DNA of 64,000 nucleotides from contig CAVOFV010000003.1 in assembly GCA_963695085.1 (NCBI GenBank), positions 186,001 through 250,000 of the forward strand, read 5' to 3'. Origin of the DNA: SG8-30 sp963695085 (GTDB lineage: Bacteria; Pseudomonadota; Gammaproteobacteria; Steroidobacterales; Steroidobacteraceae). Every line of letters starts with the position of its first letter. The first letter of the stretch is position 1. Under the pieces are notes generated by a model. The model was not told the DNA's origin. It searched no databases and saw nothing but the letters and a program-made list of their open reading frames with translations. Made by a program: the position numbers and the translations under genes. Below are positions 47,150 through 54,950 of this stretch, piece after piece.

Positions 47150-47400
47150 GTCGAGAGTACGGGAGGCGTGCTCGGCAGGCACCCCCGCTGCTTTGGAGAC
47201 CCCGACATCGGCCTCCAGCCCACGCCGCCCCACGGGGGGATATTGAAACACGGGTTGCCAGGGGGGCCGGGGCACGTCGCTGGATTGTCTGCTAACGGCA
47301 GCAGCGTCAAGTTGTAGCCGCTGCGCCCGTCGCCATCGAAGTCGACATAAACGTTGACGCGGTCCACGGGACCGCCCTGGTCGCGGCGGGCCCGCTGGCA
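47150..47400 (-). pseudogene. Possible gene fragment between two convergent genes
   Basis: A minus-strand frame reads VDRVNVYVDFDGDGRSGYNL, then TLLPLADN, which looks like part of a real protein (an Asp/Gly-rich calcium-type loop or carbohydrate-binding-like fold). No start codon, signal or complete domain is present. It is probably a remnant lying between the esterase and acyl-CoA dehydrogenase genes. Confidence 0.3.
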
Positions 47401-47403
47401 CCG

Positions 47404-49098
47404 TTAGTCGTTCATCCGGTACGCCCCGGCCAGGGCGGAGACCTCTCCTTCCCAGACCCGCTCGAAGCGGGCGCGGTCCTCGGCGGGCTTGCGGATCATG
47501 TCCATCGCGCGCTGCTGCTGTGCCGTGCTGGCGCCCGGCTTGTGCGCCAGCTGCAGCGCGTAGCGGGACATGTCACGGACCATCACGTCGAAGACCTGGT
47601 CGACGACGTCGTCGCCGATGCCATGGATCGGCGCCGCCTCCAGGATCAGCTGGCCGTAGGGCACCAGCGTGAAGGCCTCGCCGAGGCTCAGCAGAAAGTC
47701 GACGTCCTTCTGCTGGGCCGCATCCGGCGGCGTCTCGACCAGGAAGCGCTTCAGCGCCTCGACCTGCTCGCGGAAGATCGCAACGTTGGGCAACTCGACC
47801 GCATCGTAGGCCAGCCGGTAGTCGTGGAACAGCACCTTACCCAGGCCCTTGGCCGCGCCCTGGCGGAAGAAGAACGCGTCGTCAGCGGGATCATCGCGCT
47901 TCGGCACAGCCGGGAACCCGGCCGGCCGGAACAGGTAGTTGGCCATGAACTTCACGACCAGGGCCATGTTGACGTGCGCCGTGCCCTCGAGCTTGGGCAG
48001 GGCGCGGATGTCGCGCGTGGCCATCTCGAAGTAAGGCTCGTTCTCGAAGCCGCGCGCGGCGATGACGTCCCACAGCGCGTTGATGACCTCCTCGCCCTGC
48101 ATCGTCACCTTCATCTTCATGATCGGGTTGTACAGCAGGTAGCGGCGGTCCTCGGCCGTCGCGCTGCGGAAATAGTCCGAGGCGCGCAGGCCGAACAGTT
48201 TCATGGCCACCAGCCTCGCATAGGCGTCGACGAACAGCTGCCGGACATGCGGGAAGTCGGTCACCCGCTGGCCGTACAGGCGGCGGTTGGCGGCGTGGTC
48301 GATGGCCTCGTAGAAGGCGTGCGTGCAGATGCCGATGGACGCCCAGCCGAGGTTGAACTTGCCGACATTGACCGTGTTGAGCGCCGCGTTCCAGGCCTCG
48401 GGACCGCGCGACAGGATGTCCGCTTGCGTCACCGGATAGTCCTCCAGCGCGAACTCGGCCACGTAGGACTGCACGTTGACCACGTTGCGGATGCAGTTGA
48501 AGCGCTCGTGCTGCGAGTCGGCGGCGAAGAACACGTACTCGTCGCGACCCTCCAGGCGGCCGAACGTCGAGACCATGCGCGCGACGTTGGCGTTGCCGAT
48601 GTAGTACTTGCTGCCGCGCGCCCGGAAGCCGTCACCCTCGGGCACGAGGGTCATCCCGGTCGAGTAGACGTCGGCGCCATGCTCCTTCTCGGACAGCCCG
48701 AAGGCGAAGACCTCGCCCTGCCTGAGCTGTTCCGCCGCCTTCTCCCTGGCGGCCTCGTTGGCGCTCATCCAGATCGGGCCCAGCCCCAGGATCGTCACCT
48801 GCCACGTGTACCAGTAATGCAGACCGTAGAAGGCCAGGATCTCGTTGAATTCGTTGTTGCGCCAGTTGTCCCAGCGGCAGTCCTTGCCGCCGTGGGCCGC
48901 GGGCGTCAGCAGCGTCGCAAAGGCCTGCTCGCGCTTCACGAACTCGAGAAAATCCGCGTACCACACGCGGTCGCGGTCATCCGACTTGAGCCGGCGCAGG
49001 CCCATGCCCTCGAAATAGGCAATGGTTTTCTGCATGATCTCGCGGGACTTCTCGTCGCTGCAGCGGCTGGTGTGCGTCTTGGGGTTAAGCAGGATCAC
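47404..49098 (-). CDS. Acyl-CoA dehydrogenase family protein
   Basis: This is a 564-residue flavoprotein that would oxidise an acyl-CoA to the 2-enoyl-CoA. Seen are LTPAAHGGKDCRWDNWRNNE, FAFGLSEKEHGADVYSTGMT in the flavin-binding position, RARGSKYYIGNANVARMVST, LGWASIGICTHAFYEAIDHA and LYGQRVTDFPHVRQLF. The C-terminal part is longer than in standard fatty-acyl enzymes. The start is GTG 49098 with AAGGAG upstream. It converges with the lipid operon and would fit beta-oxidation of its product. Confidence 0.9.
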   Translation of the reverse strand: MILLNPKTHTSRCSDEKSREIMQKTIAYFEGMGLRRLKSDDRDRVWYADFLEFVKREQAFATLLTPAAHGGKDCRWDNWRNNEFNEILAFYGLHYWYTWQVTILGLGPIWMSANEAAREKAAEQLRQGEVFAFGLSEKEHGADVYSTGMTLVPEGDGFRARGSKYYIGNANVARMVSTFGRLEGRDEYVFFAADSQHERFNCIRNVVNVQSYVAEFALEDYPVTQADILSRGPEAWNAALNTVNVGKFNLGWASIGICTHAFYEAIDHAANRRLYGQRVTDFPHVRQLFVDAYARLVAMKLFGLRASDYFRSATAEDRRYLLYNPIMKMKVTMQGEEVINALWDVIAARGFENEPYFEMATRDIRALPKLEGTAHVNMALVVKFMANYLFRPAGFPAVPKRDDPADDAFFFRQGAAKGLGKVLFHDYRLAYDAVELPNVAIFREQVEALKRFLVETPPDAAQQKDVDFLLSLGEAFTLVPYGQLILEAAPIHGIGDDVVDQVFDVMVRDMSRYALQLAHKPGASTAQQQRAMDMIRKPAEDRARFERVWEGEVSALAGAYRMND

Positions 49099-49273
49099 GT
49101 TCGCTCCTTGGTGGGTCTGCGCCAGCCAGTCTAGAGCGCCGCGTCCACCGCGTCACGCCAGCCGGCGGACCTTCGACGACGCCGTCCGGGCATCACCCGT
49201 TATTGTCGTAGTTACCGCTGACGCCTGGACCGGGTCTTGCTTTATTGTTCGCTTGGCACGACGGAGCACGCCC

Positions 49274-49360
49274 ATGACCCATCCGCACTCCGGCTCACGC
49301 AGGCAGTTCATCAAGAGCGCGCGGCGTGGTAATGGGGTCGGATCCAATTATTTCTGGTAA
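49274..49360 (+). pseudogene. Truncated gene start with twin-arginine signal
   Basis: ATG 49274 is preceded by GGAG at good spacing and begins MTHPHSGSRRQFIKSA, a clear Tat export signal start (SRRQFIK). About 16 codons in, the sequence runs into the inverted-repeat element starting near 49330 and soon stops. The rest of the gene is not visible on the far side of the element. It appears to be a gene cut by insertion or deletion; its identity is lost. Confidence 0.5.
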
Positions 49361-49659
49361 TGGTGGTAATGGCGTCGGATCTAATTACTTCTTGACGGAC
49401 TGACCGACGCCTTGACTATCGGCGGTTGTGTTCGGTCTTAGCGATGAACCGGCGTGATCGGTCGGCGGCGCATGATCTGACCCAACCCTCTGGCGGTTGC
49501 CGCGCTGGACGATGGGGCGCGGTAGGCTTGGTAAGCATTCTCGTCCAAGTCTGCCCATCCCGGGCTCCTAGCAGTAACCTCTAACAAGTCAGCATGGCCG
49601 GCGATTCCCGCTAATCTCATGAATCACTCGCGAACTGCCATTAATTGGATCCGACCCCA
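49333..49659. mobile_element. Small element bounded by 18-base perfect inverted repeats
   Basis: The end sequence TGGGGTCGGATCCAATTA at 49333-49350 recurs inverted at 49642-49659. A third, direct copy with two mismatches lies at 49370-49387. The roughly 290 bases between contain no recognisable transposase. Palindromes of this type (TTGGGGTC...AATTA) resemble those scattered around IS200-like REP-associated transposases, which suggests a non-autonomous or decayed element; this comparison is from memory. The remaining bases of 49099-49894 hold no other gene that I can support. Confidence 0.55.
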
Positions 49660-49894
49660 ATAACGACCCCAATAATAAAGGCCCGCTTCCGGCCACAAAC
49701 TGCCACTCCGCCCGCCTAAATAGCCGACACAGCCCCGCAGCAGAAATACCTGCCATCCGCAAGCGCCGCCCCTCGCCAGATTGTGCTGCAGGTTTTCCTC
49801 GATGCCGATCACTTCCGCTCCTGAGGCAACCAGCTCTGGCCCACTGATAGAATCGGATGCGCGTCCCTGGCTGCTTGGCGCCCTGAGGCTTCAC

Positions 49895-50980
49895 GTGCTT
49901 ACAGTCCTGCAGTTCTTCCTGGGCCTTGTATTACTGGTCGTAGGAGCGGAGGCTCTGGTACGAGGCGCCTCGAAATTGGCCGTTGCCGCCGGCATAACGC
50001 CGCTTGTGATCGGCCTGACAATCGTTGCATTCGGCACCAGCTCCCCGGAACTGGCAGTTTCTGTTCAATCGTCCTGGCATGGCCAGGGCGATCTGGCGCT
50101 CGGCAACGTCGTTGGCAGCAATATCTTCAACGTGCTGTTCATCCTCGGCGTGTCCGCGCTCATCACGCCGCTCGTGGTCGCTCGCCAGGTTGTTCGGCAG
50201 GAAGCACCCGTGATGATCCTCATGTCGGTGCTGCTCCTCGCGGTCGCGCTGGACGGCGCTGTCGGGAGACTTGATGCGACTGTGCTGGTCGCCTTGTTAC
50301 TCGCATACACGGTGCTCCTTGTGGCCCGATCTCAAGCCGAGGCTGCGACACAGGGCAGGAGTGAAGTCAGCTCTCAGAGGGCTGAGGGCTGGGACAGTCA
50401 CTGGGCGGCCCAGATCGCGCTGATCCTGATCGGCCTGGGCTTGCTTGTGCTTGGCTCCGATTGGCTGGTGAATGCGGCGATCGACTTCGCAAGGGCTTTG
50501 GGTGTGAGCGAGTTGATCATCGGCCTCACTATCGTTGCGGCTGGAACATCGATGCCCGAGGTGGCGACATCGGTGATGGCCGCCATCAGAGGTCATCGAG
50601 ACATCGCCGTCGGAAATGTCATCGGGAGTAACGTTTTCAACATCCTTGGAGTGCTGGGCGTTTCTGGCCTGATTGCCCCGAGCCCTCTGATGGTGTCACC
50701 CACGGCCCTTGCGTTTGATCTTCCTGTCATGGTGGCGGTAGCGCTGCTGTGTCTGCCGATTTTCTTCAGCGGCAGCGTGATCAGCAGAGGCGAAGGCGCA
50801 CTGTTCCTTGCCTGCTATGCGGCTTACACCGTGTTCTTGATCCTGAGGTCACAAGAGAGTCCTCTCCTGCCGATCTACCAATCTCTCCTGATCTACGTGC
50901 TCTTGCCAGTCACTTTTCTGGCGCTCCTGTTCGTGTCCATCAGGGCCTGGCGTCAATCAGGAAACAGCAGCAAGTTGTGA
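49895..50980 (+). CDS. yrbG: Calcium/sodium antiporter, YrbG-like
   Basis: This is an inner-membrane cation exchanger of the CaCA family, 361 residues with about ten membrane helices. The two inverted alpha-repeats are plain: ITPLVIGLTIVAFGTSSPEL plus GNVVGSNIFNVLFILGVSAL in the first, and ELIIGLTIVAAGTSMPEVA plus GNVIGSNVFNILGVLGVSGL in the second. GTG 49895 with TGAGG upstream is chosen; ATG 49802 would add a non-homologous leader next to the mobile element. Codon use here is less GC-rich than in the core genes to either side. Confidence 0.9.
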   Translation: MLTVLQFFLGLVLLVVGAEALVRGASKLAVAAGITPLVIGLTIVAFGTSSPELAVSVQSSWHGQGDLALGNVVGSNIFNVLFILGVSALITPLVVARQVVRQEAPVMILMSVLLLAVALDGAVGRLDATVLVALLLAYTVLLVARSQAEAATQGRSEVSSQRAEGWDSHWAAQIALILIGLGLLVLGSDWLVNAAIDFARALGVSELIIGLTIVAAGTSMPEVATSVMAAIRGHRDIAVGNVIGSNVFNILGVLGVSGLIAPSPLMVSPTALAFDLPVMVAVALLCLPIFFSGSVISRGEGALFLACYAAYTVFLILRSQESPLLPIYQSLLIYVLLPVTFLALLFVSIRAWRQSGNSSKL

Positions 50981-51044
50981 CAGGGTAGTGACCTCGCTGG
51001 CGGGTAGCCGCAGGATGGCTACAGTGCAGCAAGATGTTCGTTAA

Positions 51045-51119
51045 GGGTCGCTAACCGACCCTTCCGGTTAGCCGAGAATGCGCGTCAGCCGAAGGGTCGC
51101 TTACCGGCCAGAAGCGGAC
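51045..51119. repeat. Dispersed 75-base repeat, copy 1
   Basis: The copy starts GGGTCGCTAACCG and ends GGCCAGAAGCGGAC. It contains a perfect small hairpin (GCTAACCG, seven-base loop, CGGTTAGC) followed by a conserved core GTCAGCCGAAGGGTCGCTTA. It lies between the antiporter and the lipoprotein gene. All four good copies have the same orientation. Confidence 0.8.
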
Positions 51120-51135
51120 GGTCCGAGGCAGTGTC

Positions 51136-51687
51136 TCAACCCGGAGATGCGACGACCCACTGCCCCCACGGCATCTTCAACGAGGCGATACCCAGCAGGT
51201 CGGGCGCAGTTCTCAATGCTTCAGCCATGTCGCGCCTTGCCTTGGGATCGCACCCAAAGTTCAAGATCAGTTTGTCTGCACCGGCCGTGTCGCGCCAATC
51301 CACCCGCACACCATCCACATCATTCCAGAAGATCTCGCAAGGCGGCTTGCCTTGAAGGAAAAGCTCTCCGCGCGGTCTGAAGGCGCGAAGGCGATCGCGA
51401 AAATGCGCGAAATTCTGGGGAGACACATGCTCAAGCCGCCGTTCAATCCGCCAGTTGCTATACCGGCCCGCCCAATAGCCGTGCTCTACCCACACTCGGC
51501 CATCGGATAGAGCCGTTACTTTCACCATGTCGCAACGGCCACAGAAAGGGCCGGGTTCGCTTTCCATGACAATCAGCTCGTCGCCAGCACCCAGTGGTGC
51601 GGAGGGAGCAGGAGGAACACTGGCACACCCTATAACCGCAGCGGCGGTCGCAATGAAAGCTGTGGCGAGTATCAGCCTGATAGTCAT
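51136..51687 (-). CDS. Predicted lipoprotein of unknown function, cassette-like unit 1
   Basis: This is a 183-residue protein with a lipoprotein signal (ATAFIATAAAVIGCASV, lipidated Cys near 21). The mature domain contains FCGRCDMVKVTALSDGRVWV, EHGYWAGRYSNW and a late CEIFWNDVDGVRVDW segment, resembling small DUF6438-type domains. I do not know its role. It lies alone between repeat copies 1 and 2 and is oriented like the next three genes. The ribosome site is weak. Confidence 0.75.
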   Translation of the reverse strand: MTIRLILATAFIATAAAVIGCASVPPAPSAPLGAGDELIVMESEPGPFCGRCDMVKVTALSDGRVWVEHGYWAGRYSNWRIERRLEHVSPQNFAHFRDRLRAFRPRGELFLQGKPPCEIFWNDVDGVRVDWRDTAGADKLILNFGCDPKARRDMAEALRTAPDLLGIASLKMPWGQWVVASPG

Positions 51688-51726
51688 CTCGTCAGAAGCG
51701 TGCCTGACCGGCCCACTGGCCGCAAT

Positions 51727-51800
51727 GGGTCGGTAACCGCCCCTTCGGACTAGCTCAGGGAGTGCCTTAGGCCGAACGGTCGCTTACCGGCCAGGAACGG
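51727..51800. repeat. Dispersed 75-base repeat, copy 2
   Basis: This is a more diverged copy (GGGTCGGTAACCGCCCCTTC at the start, TCGCTTACCGGCCAGGAACG near the end). The hairpin arms are partly changed but the outer blocks are conserved. It lies between cassette-like units 1 and 2. Confidence 0.75.
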
Positions 51801-51833
51801 TCATTCGATTCTCAATCCAGCGATAAGGCCTCG

Positions 51834-52580
51834 CTACCAGACAAACGGCACGAGCCGGTAGCGAACCCTGGACAGGTAATCAGTGTATCCCGGGAGCATG
51901 TTCTTGAGCGTCTTCTCCTCAACCAGGATGCGCGGCATAAGCGAGGCCAGCACTATGAACACAGCGATAACGCTCGCGTAACTCTCCAGCCATAACCCGA
52001 TGCCGGCAAACATCACCAGCAAACCCAAATACATGGGATGACGGATGATGCCGTATAGCCCGGTGTCTACTAGCGTCTGCCCGCGTTCCTTTTGATCGCG
52101 CACGACCGGAACGGCGAATTCGTTTTGGTAAAACGTCAGGATGATGATGTAGAGACCCGCAACGGCAATAGCGGCACCGAACACTGATACGCTAAAAGCA
52201 GGCGCAGCGAAAAGCTCCAGTCGAAAGACGTCGATAGGAATAAAGACAAACCATGCGATCATCACGGCGATTAATAGAGCCGTCGCAACTCGGTCACCTA
52301 TCGGTTGCTTTTTAGAAATCGGCGCCTCGAGTCGTGCCTCAAGGCTGGCAGGGTTAAAGATGGCCAAAAGGACTACGCTGACTGAGCTGATCAACCCATA
52401 AGCGACCAGAAACTGGATTGCGCGCGGCCAGTTCCAGGTTCCTGCCGGGATCAGCAGCAATGCGGCGACAATGATCACCTGAAACAGCACACCTACAAGG
52501 CCCTGTAGTATCAGCACGAGATCAGCTCCGTCTTCTGATTGTCCGTTTAATGATAACGCCCCTTTGCCGAAGTTCGACAA
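51834..52580 (-). CDS. Isoprenylcysteine carboxyl methyltransferase-family membrane protein, cassette-like unit 2
   Basis: This is a 248-residue integral membrane protein with five or six helices. The C-terminal block is diagnostic of the ICMT/PEMT family: GLYGIIRHPMYLGLLVMF, then RILVEEKTLKNMLPGYTDYL and RVRYRLVPFVW. These enzymes methylate membrane-embedded or lipid substrates with S-adenosylmethionine; the bacterial substrates are mostly unknown. The first codon in the open frame is TTG at 52580; a GTG about 55 bases further in is another option. It lies between repeat copies 2 and 3. Confidence 0.83.
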   Translation of the reverse strand: MSNFGKGALSLNGQSEDGADLVLILQGLVGVLFQVIIVAALLLIPAGTWNWPRAIQFLVAYGLISSVSVVLLAIFNPASLEARLEAPISKKQPIGDRVATALLIAVMIAWFVFIPIDVFRLELFAAPAFSVSVFGAAIAVAGLYIIILTFYQNEFAVPVVRDQKERGQTLVDTGLYGIIRHPMYLGLLVMFAGIGLWLESYASVIAVFIVLASLMPRILVEEKTLKNMLPGYTDYLSRVRYRLVPFVW

Positions 52581-52630
52581 AGTCAGCGCGCAATCGCCTC
52601 ACATAATCGGCGATTCCGAAGGTCTTCTCC

Positions 52631-52705
52631 GGGTCGCTAACCGCCGCTTCCGATTAGCCGAGAGTGCGCGTCAGCCGAAGGGTCGCTAACCGGCCAGGAA
52701 CGGAC
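52631..52705. repeat. Dispersed 75-base repeat, copy 3
   Basis: This is a near-consensus copy: GGGTCGCTAACCGCCGCTTC, then GATTAGCCGAGAGTGCGCGT, then CAGCCGAAGGGTCGCTAACC and GGCCAGGAACGGAC. The block GGGTCGCTAACCG occurs at both ends as a direct repeat. It lies between cassette-like units 2 and 3. Confidence 0.8.
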
Positions 52706-52757
52706 GTGGCACGAGGACGCACTGCCCTATTCCCTGGGAGCAATCGAAACAGGACGC

Positions 52758-53414
52758 TCATGGCTGTCGTCTGTGGAATTGGACGACCAAGAGCCTCAGT
52801 AGCACCACGGCACAGGGAATAGTGAGGAGCGCACGGGACACGGTCAGCCCTTGGTAAGAAGGGCGGTCAGACAGGTGCTGCAAGAGCACCTGGTCAAAGG
52901 CGGCCCAATACACGTTTGCTAGGAGCACCAGAACCACTGCGCAGCCGAGATAGGCGCCCTGGTTGCCGGGACGAAACCGAACCACCAACGCGTATGTGGT
53001 AACCGACGCGAAAATGCCCAAGGGGAGCCCGATCAGAGCCACTAGCGGAGAGCGCGTCATCGATGCGACTACGGCAAACAACAGCGGGAATGCCAAGACG
53101 CCCAACGCGGCAGCTAAGAACCAAGGCCGCACCGTGGAAGGCGCAACGACCGGTCCGTTGCTACTCGTCGCGAGGGTATCCTCGCCGTGTCCTGCGGCGC
53201 TTGCGTCAGGGTCCGTGAGCCAGCGCCAGGAGATCCAGCGCCAGTTCACTATCGCGACGGCGACGAAAAGCGAGCCAAAAAGCAGGTCATCGACCAATCT
53301 CATGAGCGCAGCATGATCGCGCCCGAGGGCGGCCGAGGCTGCTGTTGACAGCACCATGAAAATCGCCAATACGACAATGTTGATGATCAGAGACTTGGCC
53401 GCCGACCGCCACAT
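52758..53414 (-). CDS. Predicted membrane protein of unknown function, cassette-like unit 3
   Basis: This is a 218-residue protein with about six hydrophobic segments (IINIVVLAIFMVLSTAASAA, LFGSLFVAVAIVNW, FLAAALGVLAFPLLFAVVAS, LIGLPLGIFASVTTYALVV, LGCAVVLVLLANVYWAAF, LLTIPCAVVLLRLLVV). A short soluble loop rich in Ala/Ser/Asp separates helices 2 and 3. I recognise no family. ATG 53414 has GAGGTGA upstream. It lies between repeat copies 3 and 4. Confidence 0.72.
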   Translation of the reverse strand: MWRSAAKSLIINIVVLAIFMVLSTAASAALGRDHAALMRLVDDLLFGSLFVAVAIVNWRWISWRWLTDPDASAAGHGEDTLATSSNGPVVAPSTVRPWFLAAALGVLAFPLLFAVVASMTRSPLVALIGLPLGIFASVTTYALVVRFRPGNQGAYLGCAVVLVLLANVYWAAFDQVLLQHLSDRPSYQGLTVSRALLTIPCAVVLLRLLVVQFHRRQP

Positions 53415-53540
53415 CGCTCACATCACCTCTGCCTGCCGACGAGCCGGCTTTCCAGCGGCCGACTGGGCTATCGTAGCCCGACGGCGTCGGGGAAGAATAG
53501 CAAGGCAACAGGCGCCAGATGACTGGACCTAGTGTCTGCT

Positions 53541-53610
53541 ATGGCTAACTGCCCCTTGCCACTAGCCCGAGAGACGTCGTCAGCCGAAGGGTCGCTTACC
53601 GGCCAGCAAC
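53541..53610. repeat. Dispersed 75-base repeat, copy 4
   Basis: The left part is diverged (ATGGCTAACTGCCCCTTGCC), but the core CGTCAGCCGAAGGGTCGCTT and the end ACCGGCCAGCAAC match the other copies in the same orientation. It ends three bases before the stop of cassette-like unit 4. Confidence 0.75.
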
Positions 53611-53613
53611 AAC

Positions 53614-54000
53614 TTACTGGACTGCGTTCGCATGGCAAGGCCGAAATTCCGCCGCGAGTCTGGCAATCTCGCCTTCCGACATACCAGTTATTGCGAACGC
53701 GATAATCGTTGGGGCTCGCGGCCGAACCTTATTGTTGAGCTTTCCCTCAACCATCATGTTCAGAGTGACCGAAGGGTTCTCTTGTAAGTACGTTTGAAGC
53801 CGTCGCGCAGAGTCCGCTGTCAATCTGAGTTCTAGCCCCCAAGCGTCGGAGTTACGAACGCACGAGATGTCCTCCGCGCGGACCAGCGACTGCGTTGAGC
53901 CGTCTGGCGTTTCCGCTAAGACTTCGAACGCCGGCGCCTTATTCGCACAAGCAGCGGCACACGCAAGAATGAACACTACCAGACAGGCCCGCACATCCAT
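53614..54000 (-). CDS. Small predicted lipoprotein of unknown function, cassette-like unit 4
   Basis: This is a 128-residue protein with a lipoprotein-like signal (MDVRACLVVFILACAAACAN). The mature part has SLVRAEDISCVRNSDAWGLE, LRLTADSARRLQTYLQENP, and ends ARLAAEFRPCHANAVQ with a second cysteine. The layout recalls small SecD-like P1-loop lipoproteins, in which VTLNMMVEGKLNN would form a strand; this is only a resemblance. ATG 54000 has GGGAG upstream. It is the last gene of the same-strand set. Confidence 0.72.
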   Translation of the reverse strand: MDVRACLVVFILACAAACANKAPAFEVLAETPDGSTQSLVRAEDISCVRNSDAWGLELRLTADSARRLQTYLQENPSVTLNMMVEGKLNNKVRPRAPTIIAFAITGMSEGEIARLAAEFRPCHANAVQ

Positions 54001-54396
54001 ATTCACTCCCAATGGAACAGACCATGTGGCCTGACGCTATCACACGCTCGCGGCGCGGTGAGAAGGCCCGCGAACGGCTGTCTGCTTCGGGTCGTTAGCT
54101 GCCGTTGGGTTCGAACAACGAGGAAGGACGCGCGGGACGGAAATCGGGTCCGTGCGGCGCCCGCAAGCCGGAACGGTTGTTCGCTGGCTGTTGTTGAACT
54201 CACGGTTCAGGCCCGCACTACGTTCAAGAGCCTGGCCGTCGACGCCTGTGTTCCGCAAGTCCCTGGAAGACAGGCGAAATCTGTTGGCCAAGCGTCAATC
54301 GCAATGTAACTATAGGCAGGAGCCATACGGTGAGTACATCGCGTGGCAAGACAATGGACTCACGAGTTCTCGAACGGTCATGAAGGAGAGAATGCG
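54001..54396. other. Non-coding stretch with a degenerate copy of the dispersed repeat
   Basis: There is no supported gene in these 396 bases. At about 54085-54130 the sequence TCGGGTCGTTAGCTGCCGTT resembles the left part of the 75-base repeat, so the array may extend one decayed unit further. The end should carry the promoter of the YidB-like gene. Confidence 0.4.
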
Positions 54397-54729
54397 ATGG
54401 GCTTATTTGATGGAGTAATTGGCGGTGTCGTCGGAGCCGGAATGGTGTCGGTCATCAGTGGTGTTATCGAGAAGCACGGCGGCGTGCAAGGCATCGTCAA
54501 TCAGTTCGAGAAAAACGGGCTAGGGGACACGGTCAAGTCCTGGGTCGGCACCGGAGCGAACAAGGATATTTCTGCGGGCCAGGTGCAGCAGGCGCTCGGT
54601 GCTACCACTCTTGCAGAGGTGGCGGCGAAAGCGGGTATGTCTGTACCGGAACTGGCGCAAAAGTTAGCAAAGATGCTGCCTCAGGCGATTGACACAATGA
54701 CGCCGAATGGGGTGGTGCCGAGCAGTTGA
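54397..54729 (+). CDS. YidB-like DUF937 protein
   Basis: This is a 110-residue soluble protein. MGLFDGVIGGVVGAG, then VQGIVNQFEKNGLGDTVKSW, then WVGTGANKDISAGQVQQALG and AKAGMSVPELAQKLAKMLPQ, closely follow the YidB/DUF937 pattern. The function in E. coli is unknown. ATG 54397 has GGAG upstream. It is oriented opposite to the preceding four genes. Confidence 0.88.
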   Translation: MGLFDGVIGGVVGAGMVSVISGVIEKHGGVQGIVNQFEKNGLGDTVKSWVGTGANKDISAGQVQQALGATTLAEVAAKAGMSVPELAQKLAKMLPQAIDTMTPNGVVPSS

Positions 54730-54950
54730 GGCGGGGCACCTCGTTTGGGGGTTGAGGAAACGGCCATGACGGGCCAGCCGCTTGGCGGCCGCTTCCGGCC
54801 GATCAGCGGCGTCTCTGGCAGCGACATGCCTGCTGGAAAGCAGACGTTCATAACGGCCCGCCGTATCCATGTGAAATGCGAAACGTACATGAGTGCCCCG
54901 GTACATACTGACCGCCCGACTGTTCCAACCACTTCTCGTTCGGAGACGCT

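Noticed and set aside
49660..49894. Extending the YrbG-like antiporter upstream to ATG 49802 or further
   Set aside because: The added residues are hydrophilic, unlike the family N-terminus, and the GTG at 49895 has a better ribosome site right at the first membrane helix.
51045..53610. Calling the 75-base repeats true attC sites and the array an integron
   Set aside because: The inner and outer boxes do not fit the RYYYAAC/GTTRRRY consensus and no integron integrase is in the window. I report it as cassette-like only.
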